Shown here: positions 1 to 6,820 of the stretch, piece after piece
Layout of the letters: each line of letters opens with the position of its first letter
Numbering within the stretch: the stretch's first letter is position 1
Assembly: GCA_045534445.1 (NCBI GenBank)
Contig: JAZSJQ010000097.1
Coordinates: forward strand, 1-17,571
From: JAISGQ01 sp045534445
GTDB taxonomy: Bacteria > Bacillota > Clostridia > Oscillospirales > Acutalibacteraceae
Length of the DNA stretch: 17,571 nucleotides
Direction: 5' to 3'
Made by a program: the position numbers and the translations under genes
The notes under the pieces: model-generated
Database searches by the model: none
What the model saw: the letters and a program-made list of their open reading frames with translations, nothing else
What the model was told of the DNA's origin: nothing

Positions 1-330
1 AGGAGCCTCTTCAACAGGAGCTTCCTCAACGGGAGCTTCCTCAACGGGAGCTTCCTCAGCAGGAGTTTCCTCAGCAGGAGTTTCCTCAGCAGGAGCTTCC
101 TCAGCAGGAGTTTCCTCAGCAGGAGCTTCCTCAGCAGGAGCTTCCTCAGCAGGAGCCTCTTCAACAGGAGCTTCCTCAACGGGAGCCTCCTCAACAGGAG
201 CTTCCTCAGCAGGAGCCTCTTCAACAGGAGCTTCCTCAACGGGAGCTTCCTCAACGGGAGCTTCCTCAACGGGAGCTTCCTCAACAGGAGCTTCCTCAAC
301 GGGAGCTTCCTCAACGGGAGCCTCTTCAGC
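1..330 (-). repeat. 15-bp in-frame tandem repeat, 22 units, encoding (V/A)EE(A/T)P
   Basis: Twenty-two contiguous 15-bp units with no spacers; the array runs off the window edge. On the coding (minus) strand most units read as VEEAP or AEEAP and three (61-90 and 106-120) as AEETP. Third-position variants recur in blocks: the cctcttcaac variant starts similar runs at 1, 151 and 211, spaced by multiples of 15, which points to past duplication of multi-unit blocks. Because the unit is a multiple of three, copy number changes keep the reading frame. Confidence 0.97.
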
Positions 331-2037
331 AGCCTTTGCAGCCTCAACTACAGCGGCAGCAGCGCCGATGGTAGCAGCAAGCTCGATAACTGCGGGAGCA
401 TCCTCGGAAACTGCGATCTTCTCAGCAGCCTCGAGATCCTCTTCTGTGTTCTCGGTGGTAACACCGCGAGCAGCAAGCTCAGCCTGCATCTGAGCAAGCT
501 TTTTCTTGCCGAGGTTGTAGATAAGAGCGATACCGATGAACATCATAACCGCGCTGATCATGTAGAGACCTGCAACGAGCCAGCACATATTCTTAGCAGT
601 AGCTTCGCTCTGACCGATGGTGCCGAGCTTGGAGTTGTATCCAAGATAACCCATGACAAACAGAACGACGGAGGGACCTACGCCCTGAGCAAGCTTACGG
701 AAGAAGGAGTGGAGAGAATAAACAGTACCCTCTTCTCTTCTGCCGGTTTTCCACTCATTGTAGTCGATAGCATCGCCCATGAGAGCCCAGGAAACACAGG
801 TATAAACGCCCATGCCGAGACCGAATACTACGAGAGCACCCATGTAAATAATAAGAGCAAGATTCTTGTCGCTGACCATGGGGAACAGGAACATAAGACC
901 TGCACCGATCAGTGAAACGATGGAGCCGAAAACGGAAGCTTCCTTCTTGCCCCACTTGTTGACGATCTTCTTGACAAAAGGCATAAAGATGAACATGGGA
1001 AGGAAACCAATAAGCATAACAATACCGGAAAGGTCAGCTTTACCGAAGTAGGTAGCGAACATAATAATATTGGCGGTAGAAGCAGACTGCATACCGAGGA
1101 ACATACCCATGGCGGCAACGGTTGCACCGACAGCGGGACGGTTCTTCAGGAAGTTGCCGAAAGCCTTGAAGATATTGAACTTCTGGCTGTCATTTGTCTT
1201 GACTGCATTTTCGTCAACGCGGACAGTGGTGTTTTTGATCATGAAAAGGAATGCGATAAAGCCAAGAATGCCCATGATAAGAGCTGCATAGAATACATTC
1301 TCGCCGCGCAGGATCTGCAGCTTATCACCGGTGAGAGGATTCAGAACATTTTCGCCGACCTCATAGGGCTGCTTGGTGAGAGGGTTGATCAGATAATCAG
1401 CCTCGTTGAGAGTCTCGGGGATCTCAATTCCGCCGTTTCTGAAGAAACCGGTAGGATCATCAGGGTTAAAGGTAACGTTCTGCCAGATGAGCATGGGGAG
1501 GATGATCATGGGAACCATGTTGCCGATCATGGAACCGACGGAACGCCAGGTGGAGAGCTGAGCTCTTTCAGCGTTGTCCTCAGTGATGAGGGAAAGCATG
1601 GAGCCGTAAGGAACGTTAGCAATGGTGTAGCAGGCATCCCAGATGATGTAACCGACAACAAAGAGGATAGCCTTTACAACAACAGAAGCATTGGGGAAGG
1701 GGAGGAATACTGCGGCACCGGCAAAGAGAAGACCGATAGCACCGATCAGGATATAGGTCTTGAACTTGCCTCTCTTGTATTTCCTTGTGTCGTTATCGAT
1801 TATGGAACCGATCATGGGGTCATTGATTGCGTCCCAGATCTGAACTGCCAGAAGCAGTATGGAGAGGAGGCCTGTTTCCATCATCATGAAAACCAGCCAG
1901 AAGGTCTGAACTGTGCCCTTGAGAGCGAAGCTCATGTTACAGCCGAAGTCGCCGGCAGCATATGCGAGCTTGTCGCGCATACCAAACTTGCGGTAACCTT
2001 TGGCATCAAGCTTAGGGGTCTTAACTTTCTTAGCCAT
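1..2037 (-). CDS. GPH-family sugar:cation symporter with acidic Pro-rich repeat tail (3' end outside window)
   Basis: Membrane symporter expected to import a glycoside or sugar with a cation. 679 codons are visible; the frame is still open at base 1, so the C-terminus is missing. ATG at 2035-2037 follows an AGGAG at 2046-2050 (8 nt spacing). The core (about residues 20-510) is an MFS/GPH fold: D30 in the first membrane helix and D69/D73 in the WDAINDP motif match the cation-site Asp pattern known from MelB. A long polar loop (about 186-250) separates two central helices and contains a duplicated NPLT...GENV unit (218-232 and 233-249). From about residue 510 the chain leaves the membrane and becomes Ala/Glu-rich; from residue 570 it is entirely V/A-E-E-A/T-P repeats. 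The family normally has about 450-500 residues, so the tail adds at least 170. It is divergent from tetR and probably works with the GH2 enzyme. The substrate cannot be read from sequence. Confidence 0.93.
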   Translation of the reverse strand, partial: MAKKVKTPKLDAKGYRKFGMRDKLAYAAGDFGCNMSFALKGTVQTFWLVFMMMETGLLSILLLAVQIWDAINDPMIGSIIDNDTRKYKRGKFKTYILIGAIGLLFAGAAVFLPFPNASVVVKAILFVVGYIIWDACYTIANVPYGSMLSLITEDNAERAQLSTWRSVGSMIGNMVPMIILPMLIWQNVTFNPDDPTGFFRNGGIEIPETLNEADYLINPLTKQPYEVGENVLNPLTGDKLQILRGENVFYAALIMGILGFIAFLFMIKNTTVRVDENAVKTNDSQKFNIFKAFGNFLKNRPAVGATVAAMGMFLGMQSASTANIIMFATYFGKADLSGIVMLIGFLPMFIFMPFVKKIVNKWGKKEASVFGSIVSLIGAGLMFLFPMVSDKNLALIIYMGALVVFGLGMGVYTCVSWALMGDAIDYNEWKTGRREEGTVYSLHSFFRKLAQGVGPSVVLFVMGYLGYNSKLGTIGQSEATAKNMCWLVAGLYMISAVMMFIGIALIYNLGKKKLAQMQAELAARGVTTENTEEDLEAAEKIAVSEDAPAVIELAATIGAAAAVVEAAKAAEEAPVEEAPVEEAPVEEAPVEEAPVEEAPVEEAPVEEAPAEEAPVEEAPVEEAPVEEAPAEEAPAEEAPAEETPAEEAPAEETPAEETPAEEAPVEEAPVEEAPVEEAP

Positions 2038-2114
2038 TAGTAGTTCTCCTTTCGTTTGCGTTGTCACTGACGGGCAAATTTTACAATTTTTGCCGCAGAC
2101 AACCTGTTGATTTT

Positions 2115-2143
2115 ATTATACTTGATTTGCGTTTGCGGCATAA
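2115..2143 (-). promoter_or_regulatory. Promoter of the GPH symporter gene (good -10, poor -35)
   Basis: On the minus strand a perfect TATAAT lies at 2115-2120. The hexamer 17 nt upstream (2138-2143) reads TTATGC, a poor -35 box, so an activator may be needed. The predicted start near 2108 leaves a leader of about 70 nt. CGTTTGCG occurs twice around it on the plus strand (2053-2060 and 2130-2137), a possible LacI-type half-site; this last point is weak. Confidence 0.5.
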
Positions 2144-2153
2144 GAGACAAAAA

Positions 2154-2172
2154 TGTCATAAGTGTGACACTT
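2154..2172. promoter_or_regulatory. Putative regulator site upstream of the GPH promoter (TGTCACAC element)
   Basis: AAGTGTGACACTT (2160-2172) is a perfect 6-1-6 dyad, and TGTCA-N6-TGACA (2154-2169) is a second overlapping dyad. Read toward the GPH gene, the core is TGTCACAC, and it ends 41 nt before the -10 box. The same core lies 42 nt before the -10 of the GH2 gene on the other side of tetR. The binding protein is unknown; the TetR-type regulator encoded between the two sites is the first candidate. Confidence 0.55.
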
Positions 2173-2238
2173 AAATTAAGAAAAATTATGATTTTCTTTG
2201 GCGATAATGCACAAATAGTTTGATAACAGTAGAAAACA

Positions 2239-2266
2239 TTTCAAATATATGGTATATTAATATAGT
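2239..2266 (+). promoter_or_regulatory. Possible tetR promoter
   Basis: TTTCAA (2239-2244), a 16-nt gap, then TATAGT (2261-2266). The whole stretch is AT-rich and other -10 choices (TATAAA at 2266-2271) fit as well, so the exact boxes are uncertain. Confidence 0.35.
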
Positions 2267-2300
2267 ATAAAAATATAGGCTTTTAAGGTGAGAAATTATA

Positions 2301-2867
2301 ATGTACAAGGAATGCAAAACAAGTCAGTCTGCAAACAGGCAGATCGGAATAGCTCAGACTCTCAGCGAAATGATGCTGACCCAGCCATACGAAGAAATAA
2401 GCGTCAGCGAGCTGTGCAAAAGAGCAGATATACCAAGAAAGAGCTTTTACAGATATTTTGACACAAAGGACGATACATTCAATTTTTTAGTAGACAAAAT
2501 GCTGCTTGAGTGCGACACACTTATTGAAAGAGGGCGCACAATGGAGCTTGCGGTGAATGCGGAATTGCTTTCCCAGCGGTTCAGATATTTCAAGGAGCAC
2601 AGAAATATTATCGGAGCTATCGCCAATAACCGCATGAGCATACCGACCATTCAGCGTGTATGTGAGACGGTGGTGCTTCATATAAGCAATTTCGGAATAA
2701 CGATAACCATGGAGGAGCGAATGAAGATAGCCATGGTCACATCGGTTATTTTTGCAATAGTGATGTCATGGCATCATTCGGGCTATGAAACTCCATGCGA
2801 TGAGCTGGCTGAAATGACCTATCAGCTCCTGACAAAGCCGCTTATCAATCCTGATGCAGAGCATTGA
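2301..2867 (+). CDS. TetR/AcrR-family transcriptional regulator
   Basis: A 188-residue cytoplasmic DNA-binding protein, the usual TetR length. The N-terminal helix-turn-helix covers about residues 12-60; residues 33-53 (ISVSELCKRADIPRKSFYRYF) match the TetR recognition-helix pattern ending in a YRYF-type motif followed by K56. The C-terminal half is helical and would form the dimerisation and ligand region; it ends with a W-HHSGYETPCDELAEM segment common in gut Firmicute members. The start follows AAGGTGAG around 2286-2293. It lies between the divergent GPH symporter gene and the co-directional GH2 gene, so control of those two is a natural inference. Similar dyads flank it at 2154-2172 and 2871-2890. 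Both lie upstream of the -35 regions of the flanking promoters, which suits an activator better than a classic TetR repressor. Confidence 0.93.
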   Translation: MYKECKTSQSANRQIGIAQTLSEMMLTQPYEEISVSELCKRADIPRKSFYRYFDTKDDTFNFLVDKMLLECDTLIERGRTMELAVNAELLSQRFRYFKEHRNIIGAIANNRMSIPTIQRVCETVVLHISNFGITITMEERMKIAMVTSVIFAIVMSWHHSGYETPCDELAEMTYQLLTKPLINPDAEH

Positions 2868-2870
2868 TTG

Positions 2871-2890
2871 AAGTGACACAACTGTCACAC
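2871..2890. promoter_or_regulatory. Putative regulator site upstream of the GH2 promoter (TGTCACAC element)
   Basis: GTGACA-N4-TGTCAC (2873-2888) is a 6-bp inverted repeat starting six bases after the tetR stop codon. TGTCACAC (2883-2890) matches the core at 2162-2169 read on the other strand; the wider match is AAsTGTCACACwT. It ends 42 nt before the GH2 -10 box, that is, centred near -58. Confidence 0.55.
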
Positions 2891-2909
2891 ATTAAGCGAA
2901 TTTGGGTAA

Positions 2910-2938
2910 TTGCACAAAAAAGAGTGATACGGTATAAT
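2910..2938 (+). promoter_or_regulatory. Promoter of the GH2 gene
   Basis: TTGCAC (2910-2915), 17-nt spacer, TATAAT (2933-2938). The predicted start near 2945 gives a short leader ending in AAGGAGG at 2964-2970. Confidence 0.75.
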
Positions 2939-2981
2939 GTTATTGTAAAATTTTAATCTAACCAAGGAGGAATTTTGCAAA

Positions 2982-5207
2982 ATGAGAAATATAATGAATT
3001 TTAACAAAGGCTGGCTTTTTTCAAAAACTGCCGAGGAAGTACCTGCAAAGCTTCCCAAAAAGTGGGAAAAGGTGAATGTTCCTCACTGCTGGAATGCTGT
3101 TGACGGTCAGGACGGCGGCAATGATTACCACAGAGGCACCTGCTATTATGCAAAGTCATTTGCAAAGAAAGAGCTTCCCGCAGGAGAACAGATATATCTT
3201 GAGCTGAGAGGCACAAATTCCTCTGCTGACGTATACCTTAACGGCAAGGCTCTTGCTCACCACGACGGCGGTTATTCCACATGGAGAGTTAATCTTACAG
3301 ACACTCTTGAAAAGGACAACCTTCTCGTTGTCGCAGTTGACAACAAGGCAAACGATACAGTATATCCCCAGATGGCAGACTTTACCTTCTACGGCGGTAT
3401 GTATCGTGATGTAAATATCATCGCAGTTCCCAAGGCTCATTTTGACCTTGATTACTTTGGCGCACCCGGCATAAAGGTAACCCCCGAGATCGACGGCGAG
3501 AACGCAAAGATCGAGGTTGAGGTTTATCTTACCGATGCAGAGGGCTGCACACTTGCATACACTCTTCGCGATGCAGAGGGCAATATTGTTGCTGAAACCG
3601 AAGGCACCGATAATAAGGTAACTCTCAATATCGAGAAGGTGCACCTGTGGCACGGAAGAAAGGATCCTTATCTCTACACCGCAGAAGCAAAGCTTCTTTC
3701 CGACGGTAAGGAAATTGACGCAGTAAAGACCACCTTCGGCTGCCGTACATTCAAGATCGACCCTGAAAAGGGCTTTATCCTCAACGGCGAAGAGTATCCT
3801 CTCCGCGGCGTATCCCGCCATCAGGACAGATGGGGTCTTGGCAACGCTCTCCTTCCCGAGCATCACGAGGAAGATATCGGATACATCATGGAAATGGGTG
3901 CAAACACTATCCGTCTTGCACACTATCAGCATGATCAGTATTTCTATGATCTCTGTGATAAGAACGGTCTTGTTATCTGGGCTGAGATTCCCTATATCTC
4001 TTCTCATATGCCTACCGGCAGAGAGAACACAATATCTCAGATGAAGGAGCTTATCGCTCAGAATTACAACCATCCCTCCATCGTTGTATGGGGTCTCTCC
4101 AATGAGATAACCATGCAGGGCTCAACAGAGGATCTTCTCGAAAACCACAATATACTTAACGACCTTGCACATGAGATGGACAAGACCAGACTTACAACTG
4201 TTGCAGTAGTCTCCATGTGTGATATCGACGATCCTTACATTCAGATTCCTGATGTAATTTCCTACAACCACTATTTCGGCTGGTACGGCGGTGACACTTC
4301 CATGAACGGTCCCTGGATGGACAATTTCCATGAGAAGTATCCCAATATCCCCATCGGTATGAGTGAGTATGGCTGTGAGGCTCTCAACTGGCATACCTCC
4401 GATCCCAAGCAGGGCGACTACACCGAGGAATATCAGGCATATTATCATGAGGAGCTTATCAAGCAGCTCTTTACTCGTCCTTATATCTGGGCAACCCACG
4501 TATGGAATATGTTCGACTTCGGTGCGGATGCAAGAGAAGAAGGCGGAGAGAACGGTCAGAACCACAAGGGTCTTATGACCTTCGACAGAAAGTACAAGAA
4601 GGATTCCTTCTATGCATACAAGGCATGGCTTTCCGACGAGCCCTTCGTACACCTTTGCGGCAAGAGATATGTTGACCGTGTTGAGGACGTTACAAAGGTA
4701 ACTGTTTACAGTAACCTTCCCGAGGTCGAGCTGTTCGCAAACGGCAAGAGCCTCGGCAAGAAGCAGAGCGATGAGCATTTCTTCTATTTTGACGTTCCCA
4801 ACAAGGGCAAGACAAAGCTCCGCGCTGTTGCAGGTGAATGCACCGACGAGAGCGAGATCAAGAAGGTCAAGAAGTTCAATGAGAAGTACCGTCTCAAGGA
4901 AAAGGGTACACTTCTCAACTGGTTCGACATCACTGAGGTCGAGGGCTGCTATTCAGTCAATGACTCCATCGGCAGCATCATGAAGTCCGAGGAAGGCAAG
5001 GCATTGTTTATGGCAATGTTCCAGGAAATGTCCAAGGGCAGCGAGATGATGAGCGGATTCAAGATGAGCAGCGGTATTATGAAGATGATGGGCGGCTTTA
5101 CTGTTATGAGACTTATCAGCATGGCAGGCGCCGCAAACTTCACCGTTACCAAGGAACAGGTGCTCGACCTGAACGCAAAGCTCAACCAGATAAAGAAGGT
5201 AGACTAA
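2982..5207 (+). CDS. Glycoside hydrolase family 2, beta-galactosidase-like, with Met-rich C-terminal extension
   Basis: A 741-residue cytoplasmic enzyme without a signal peptide, expected to release a beta-linked terminal sugar, most likely galactose. Order of parts: sugar-binding jelly-roll (about 1-150), Ig-like domain (about 165-255), TIM barrel (about 260-550), then a beta domain (about 555-630). The acid/base is E375 in GLSNE and the nucleophile is E462 in GMSEYG. HVWNMFDF (506-513) and NHKGLMTFDRK (527-537) are typical of gut beta-galactosidases. The N-x-K in the latter is also the hallmark used for beta-glucuronidases, so a glucuronidase is not excluded. Residues about 636-741 are an extra C-terminal piece that looks helical, with 11 methionines between 676 and 714. 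ATG follows AAGGAGG with a rather long 11-nt gap; the next in-frame ATG (2994) is further away. It likely acts on sugar brought in by the GPH symporter at 1-2037. Confidence 0.92.
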   Translation: MRNIMNFNKGWLFSKTAEEVPAKLPKKWEKVNVPHCWNAVDGQDGGNDYHRGTCYYAKSFAKKELPAGEQIYLELRGTNSSADVYLNGKALAHHDGGYSTWRVNLTDTLEKDNLLVVAVDNKANDTVYPQMADFTFYGGMYRDVNIIAVPKAHFDLDYFGAPGIKVTPEIDGENAKIEVEVYLTDAEGCTLAYTLRDAEGNIVAETEGTDNKVTLNIEKVHLWHGRKDPYLYTAEAKLLSDGKEIDAVKTTFGCRTFKIDPEKGFILNGEEYPLRGVSRHQDRWGLGNALLPEHHEEDIGYIMEMGANTIRLAHYQHDQYFYDLCDKNGLVIWAEIPYISSHMPTGRENTISQMKELIAQNYNHPSIVVWGLSNEITMQGSTEDLLENHNILNDLAHEMDKTRLTTVAVVSMCDIDDPYIQIPDVISYNHYFGWYGGDTSMNGPWMDNFHEKYPNIPIGMSEYGCEALNWHTSDPKQGDYTEEYQAYYHEELIKQLFTRPYIWATHVWNMFDFGADAREEGGENGQNHKGLMTFDRKYKKDSFYAYKAWLSDEPFVHLCGKRYVDRVEDVTKVTVYSNLPEVELFANGKSLGKKQSDEHFFYFDVPNKGKTKLRAVAGECTDESEIKKVKKFNEKYRLKEKGTLLNWFDITEVEGCYSVNDSIGSIMKSEEGKALFMAMFQEMSKGSEMMSGFKMSSGIMKMMGGFTVMRLISMAGAANFTVTKEQVLDLNAKLNQIKKVD

Positions 5208-5212
5208 AATAC

Positions 5213-5240
5213 AAAGCCGTCGGGGAAACCCGACGGCTTT
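5213..5240 (+). terminator. Terminator hairpin after the GH2 gene
   Basis: Perfect 12-bp stem (5213-5224 with 5229-5240) closed by a GAAA tetraloop, six bases after the stop codon. The T tract is limited to the end of the stem. Confidence 0.8.
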
Positions 5241-5251
5241 CAGACTGGTTT

Positions 5252-5480
5252 CTTCTATCTTATAGAAGTTTCGTCCACCTTTTCAAAGGTGGCAGGATCG
5301 TCAAGGGCAGAGCCCTTGGCACAGGAGTTTGAGGGGCGTGCCCCTCAACTGTCCGTAAATATTAAATGCAGGCTTTTCGCCTGCATTTTTGTGCAGATAA
5401 AGTTGGGAGCTCCGCCCCAAACCCCGCAATGGGCTCCGCCCCTTGACCCCGCCCAAGGAGGCAGAGCCCCCTTGGGAATC
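5252..5480. repeat. Mosaic of GC-rich palindromic intergenic repeats
   Basis: Consecutive short hairpins fill this gene-free stretch: 5252-5268 (7-bp stem), 5275-5292 (CCACCTTT/AAAGGTGG), 5303-5317 (AAGGGC/GCCCTT), 5329-5348 (TTGAGGGGC/GCCCCTCAA), 5364-5388 (AAATGCAGGC/GCCTGCATTT), then a part with GCTCCGCCCC at 5410-5419 and again at 5430-5439, and a 9-bp stem with one mismatch near 5455-5476. I recall this kind of GCTCCGCCCC element as dispersed in Ruminococcus-type genomes; its copy number cannot be judged from one window. No credible protein is encoded. Confidence 0.7.
5364..5390 (+). terminator. Second terminator-like hairpin inside the repeat mosaic
   Basis: AAATGCAGGC (5364-5373) pairs with GCCTGCATTT (5379-5388) over a TTTTC loop, and the 3' arm runs into TTTTT (5386-5390). 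This has a better T run than the hairpin at 5213-5240 and may back it up. Confidence 0.5.
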
Positions 5481-5486
5481 CCGATA

Positions 5487-5515
5487 TTGTTTTAATCCTT
5501 GATGTGTGCTAAAAT
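5487..5515 (+). promoter_or_regulatory. Promoter of the rhodanese-hydrolase operon
   Basis: TTGTTT (5487-5492), 17-nt spacer, TAAAAT (5510-5515) preceded by TGC, an extended -10. The predicted start near 5522 lies downstream of an in-frame ATG at 5506, which supports the later ATG at 5539 as the true start. Confidence 0.65.
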
Positions 5516-5538
5516 ACCCTCAGAAAGGGGAGAACCAT

Positions 5539-5934
5539 ATGAAAAAAATAATGCTTGCCCTGCTCTGCGCAGGCTGTATTCTGACAGGTTGTTCATTTCC
5601 CTCGTCAGGGTCAGAAGGTTTCCGTCAGGTCAGTCAGGCAGAGGCAGTGAAAATAATGGAAAGTGAAGAAAACTATATAATCCTCGATGTTCGCACATGG
5701 GAGGAATACGAAGATAAACATATTCCCGGTGCTGTATGTGTTCCCAACGAGACTATAGGAACAGACCCCGTTCCCGAACTGCCCGATAAAACTCAGCTTA
5801 TCCTTGTCTACTGCCGAAGCGGAAACAGAAGCAAACAGGCAGCAAAGAAGCTTGCGGCAATGGGCTATACAAACATAGTCGAATTCGGCGGCATCAACAC
5901 ATGGACAGGCGAGACCGTGTCGGGGGCAGAATAA
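5539..5934 (+). CDS. Rhodanese-domain lipoprotein
   Basis: A 131-residue exported lipoprotein with a single rhodanese fold. The signal peptide has a hydrophobic core and a lipobox L15-T-G-C18, so the mature protein would be tethered to the outer face of the membrane at C18. The domain (about 28-128) has the conserved ILDVRTWEEY segment (48-57) and the active-site loop CRSGNRS with C92 as the persulfide-forming cysteine. Single-domain rhodaneses carry or transfer sulfane sulfur; the donor and acceptor are unknown here. The ATG at 5539 is chosen because AAGGGGAG lies just before it, it starts a proper signal peptide, and the predicted transcript begins after the upstream in-frame ATG at 5506. 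Its TAA stop overlaps the next gene's ATG by one base, so the two are probably translated together. Confidence 0.92.
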   Translation: MKKIMLALLCAGCILTGCSFPSSGSEGFRQVSQAEAVKIMESEENYIILDVRTWEEYEDKHIPGAVCVPNETIGTDPVPELPDKTQLILVYCRSGNRSKQAAKKLAAMGYTNIVEFGGINTWTGETVSGAE

Positions 5935-6716
5935 TGAAAATAACCGTACTTGCAGAGAATACTGCCATTTCCGACCGCTTTGAAGCGGAACACGGACTCA
6001 GTTTTTACATTGAGACAGAGGGAAGAACAATACTTTTTGATATGGGACAGACCGATGCTTTTTTAAAAAATGCAAGAGAGCTTGGAATCGACCTTTCAAA
6101 AGTTGATCTTGCCGTTCTGTCCCACGGTCATTACGACCATGGGGGAGGGCTGTCGGCATTCCTTTCGATAAATAAAACCGCACCGATATATTTAAGCCGC
6201 CATGCTTTCGGCGATTATTATTCATCGAAATATATAGGGCTTGATAAAACTCTTGAAAATAACCCTCGGCTTGAGCTTGTGTCAGATTATCTTAAGATCG
6301 ATGAAAATACAGAGCTTTTCTCCTGCAACGACAAAGAGCTTGCTTATCCCATTGAACCCTTCGGACTTACATCCGAGCATGACGGAGTACGTACAGACGA
6401 CGATTTCCGCCATGAGCAGTATCTTCTCATAAATGAAAAGGGAAGAAGAATACTTATAAGCGGCTGTTCTCACAAGGGAGTTCTGAACCTTACAGAGCAC
6501 TTCAAGCCTGATATTCTTGTGGGCGGCTTTCATTTTATGAAGCTCGCCCCCGAAACAGAGGACAGAAAGCGTCTTGATGCCGCGGCAGAGGCACTCGGCG
6601 GTACAGATACTGAGTATTATACCTGCCACTGCACAGGTGAAGCACAGTATGATTATCTTAAAACAAAAATGAGCAGACTTCATTACATAGCCTGCGGTTC
6701 CGAGATCCTTATATAA
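5934..6716 (+). CDS. Metallo-beta-lactamase-fold hydrolase (COG1237-like)
   Basis: A 260-residue cytoplasmic protein with a metallo-beta-lactamase fold. The metal motif HGHYDH (H64, H66, D68, H69) is intact. Further conserved points are D36 in LFDMG, a GCSHKG segment and GGFHF, and near the C-terminus YTCHCTG. This last motif is typical of the COG1237 group, whose archaeal members are annotated as dihydropterin-aminobenzene-phosphate synthases; most bacterial members have no known substrate. No signal peptide. It starts inside the rhodanese stop codon (TAATG) with only a poor ribosome binding site, so translational coupling is likely. The pairing recalls persulfide dioxygenase-rhodanese pairs, but this protein is not of the ETHE1 type and its partner is outside the cell, so a joint sulfur role is unproven. 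Confidence 0.9.
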   Translation: MKITVLAENTAISDRFEAEHGLSFYIETEGRTILFDMGQTDAFLKNARELGIDLSKVDLAVLSHGHYDHGGGLSAFLSINKTAPIYLSRHAFGDYYSSKYIGLDKTLENNPRLELVSDYLKIDENTELFSCNDKELAYPIEPFGLTSEHDGVRTDDDFRHEQYLLINEKGRRILISGCSHKGVLNLTEHFKPDILVGGFHFMKLAPETEDRKRLDAAAEALGGTDTEYYTCHCTGEAQYDYLKTKMSRLHYIACGSEILI

Positions 6717-6724
6717 TAAGCATA

Positions 6725-6753
6725 TTGAACCTTTTGTGAATATGTGTTATAAT
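6725..6753 (+). promoter_or_regulatory. Promoter of the lipoprotein gene
   Basis: TTGAAC (6725-6730), 17-nt spacer, TATAAT (6748-6753) with TGT directly before it, an extended -10. The predicted start near 6760 leaves an unusually long leader of about 118 nt. Confidence 0.8.
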
Positions 6754-6820
6754 AGAAAAGTCGGAAAAATCAAAAATTGTTCCAACCATTCCTTGTGTTT
6801 GTGTGTTATTATGTTGTACC

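Noticed and set aside
1..330. CRISPR-like regular repeat array
   Set aside because: Units are 15 bp with no spacers and are in frame with the symporter gene, so this is a coding tandem repeat.
709..1291. Small plus-strand frames within the first 2 kb
   Set aside because: All are antisense to the continuous minus-strand symporter frame that runs from 2037 to the window edge.
2871..2890. CRP-type binding site
   Set aside because: The half-sites resemble TGTGA/TCACA, but the spacing (8 nt at this site) does not fit the 6-nt CRP spacing, and no CRP-family gene is in the window.
3156..4778. Long minus-strand frames (305 and 218 codons) opposite the GH2 gene
   Set aside because: The GH2 frame carries both catalytic glutamates and all domains; the antisense frames have no ribosome binding site and low-complexity Cys/Val/Leu composition.
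5289..5495. 68-codon plus-strand frame
   Set aside because: It lies entirely in the hairpin mosaic; Pro/Gly-rich translation of palindromic repeats with no ribosome binding site.
5539..6716. Persulfide dioxygenase (ETHE1)-rhodanese pair
   Set aside because: The hydrolase has COG1237 features (GCSHKG, YTCHCTG), not those of ETHE1, and the rhodanese is exported.
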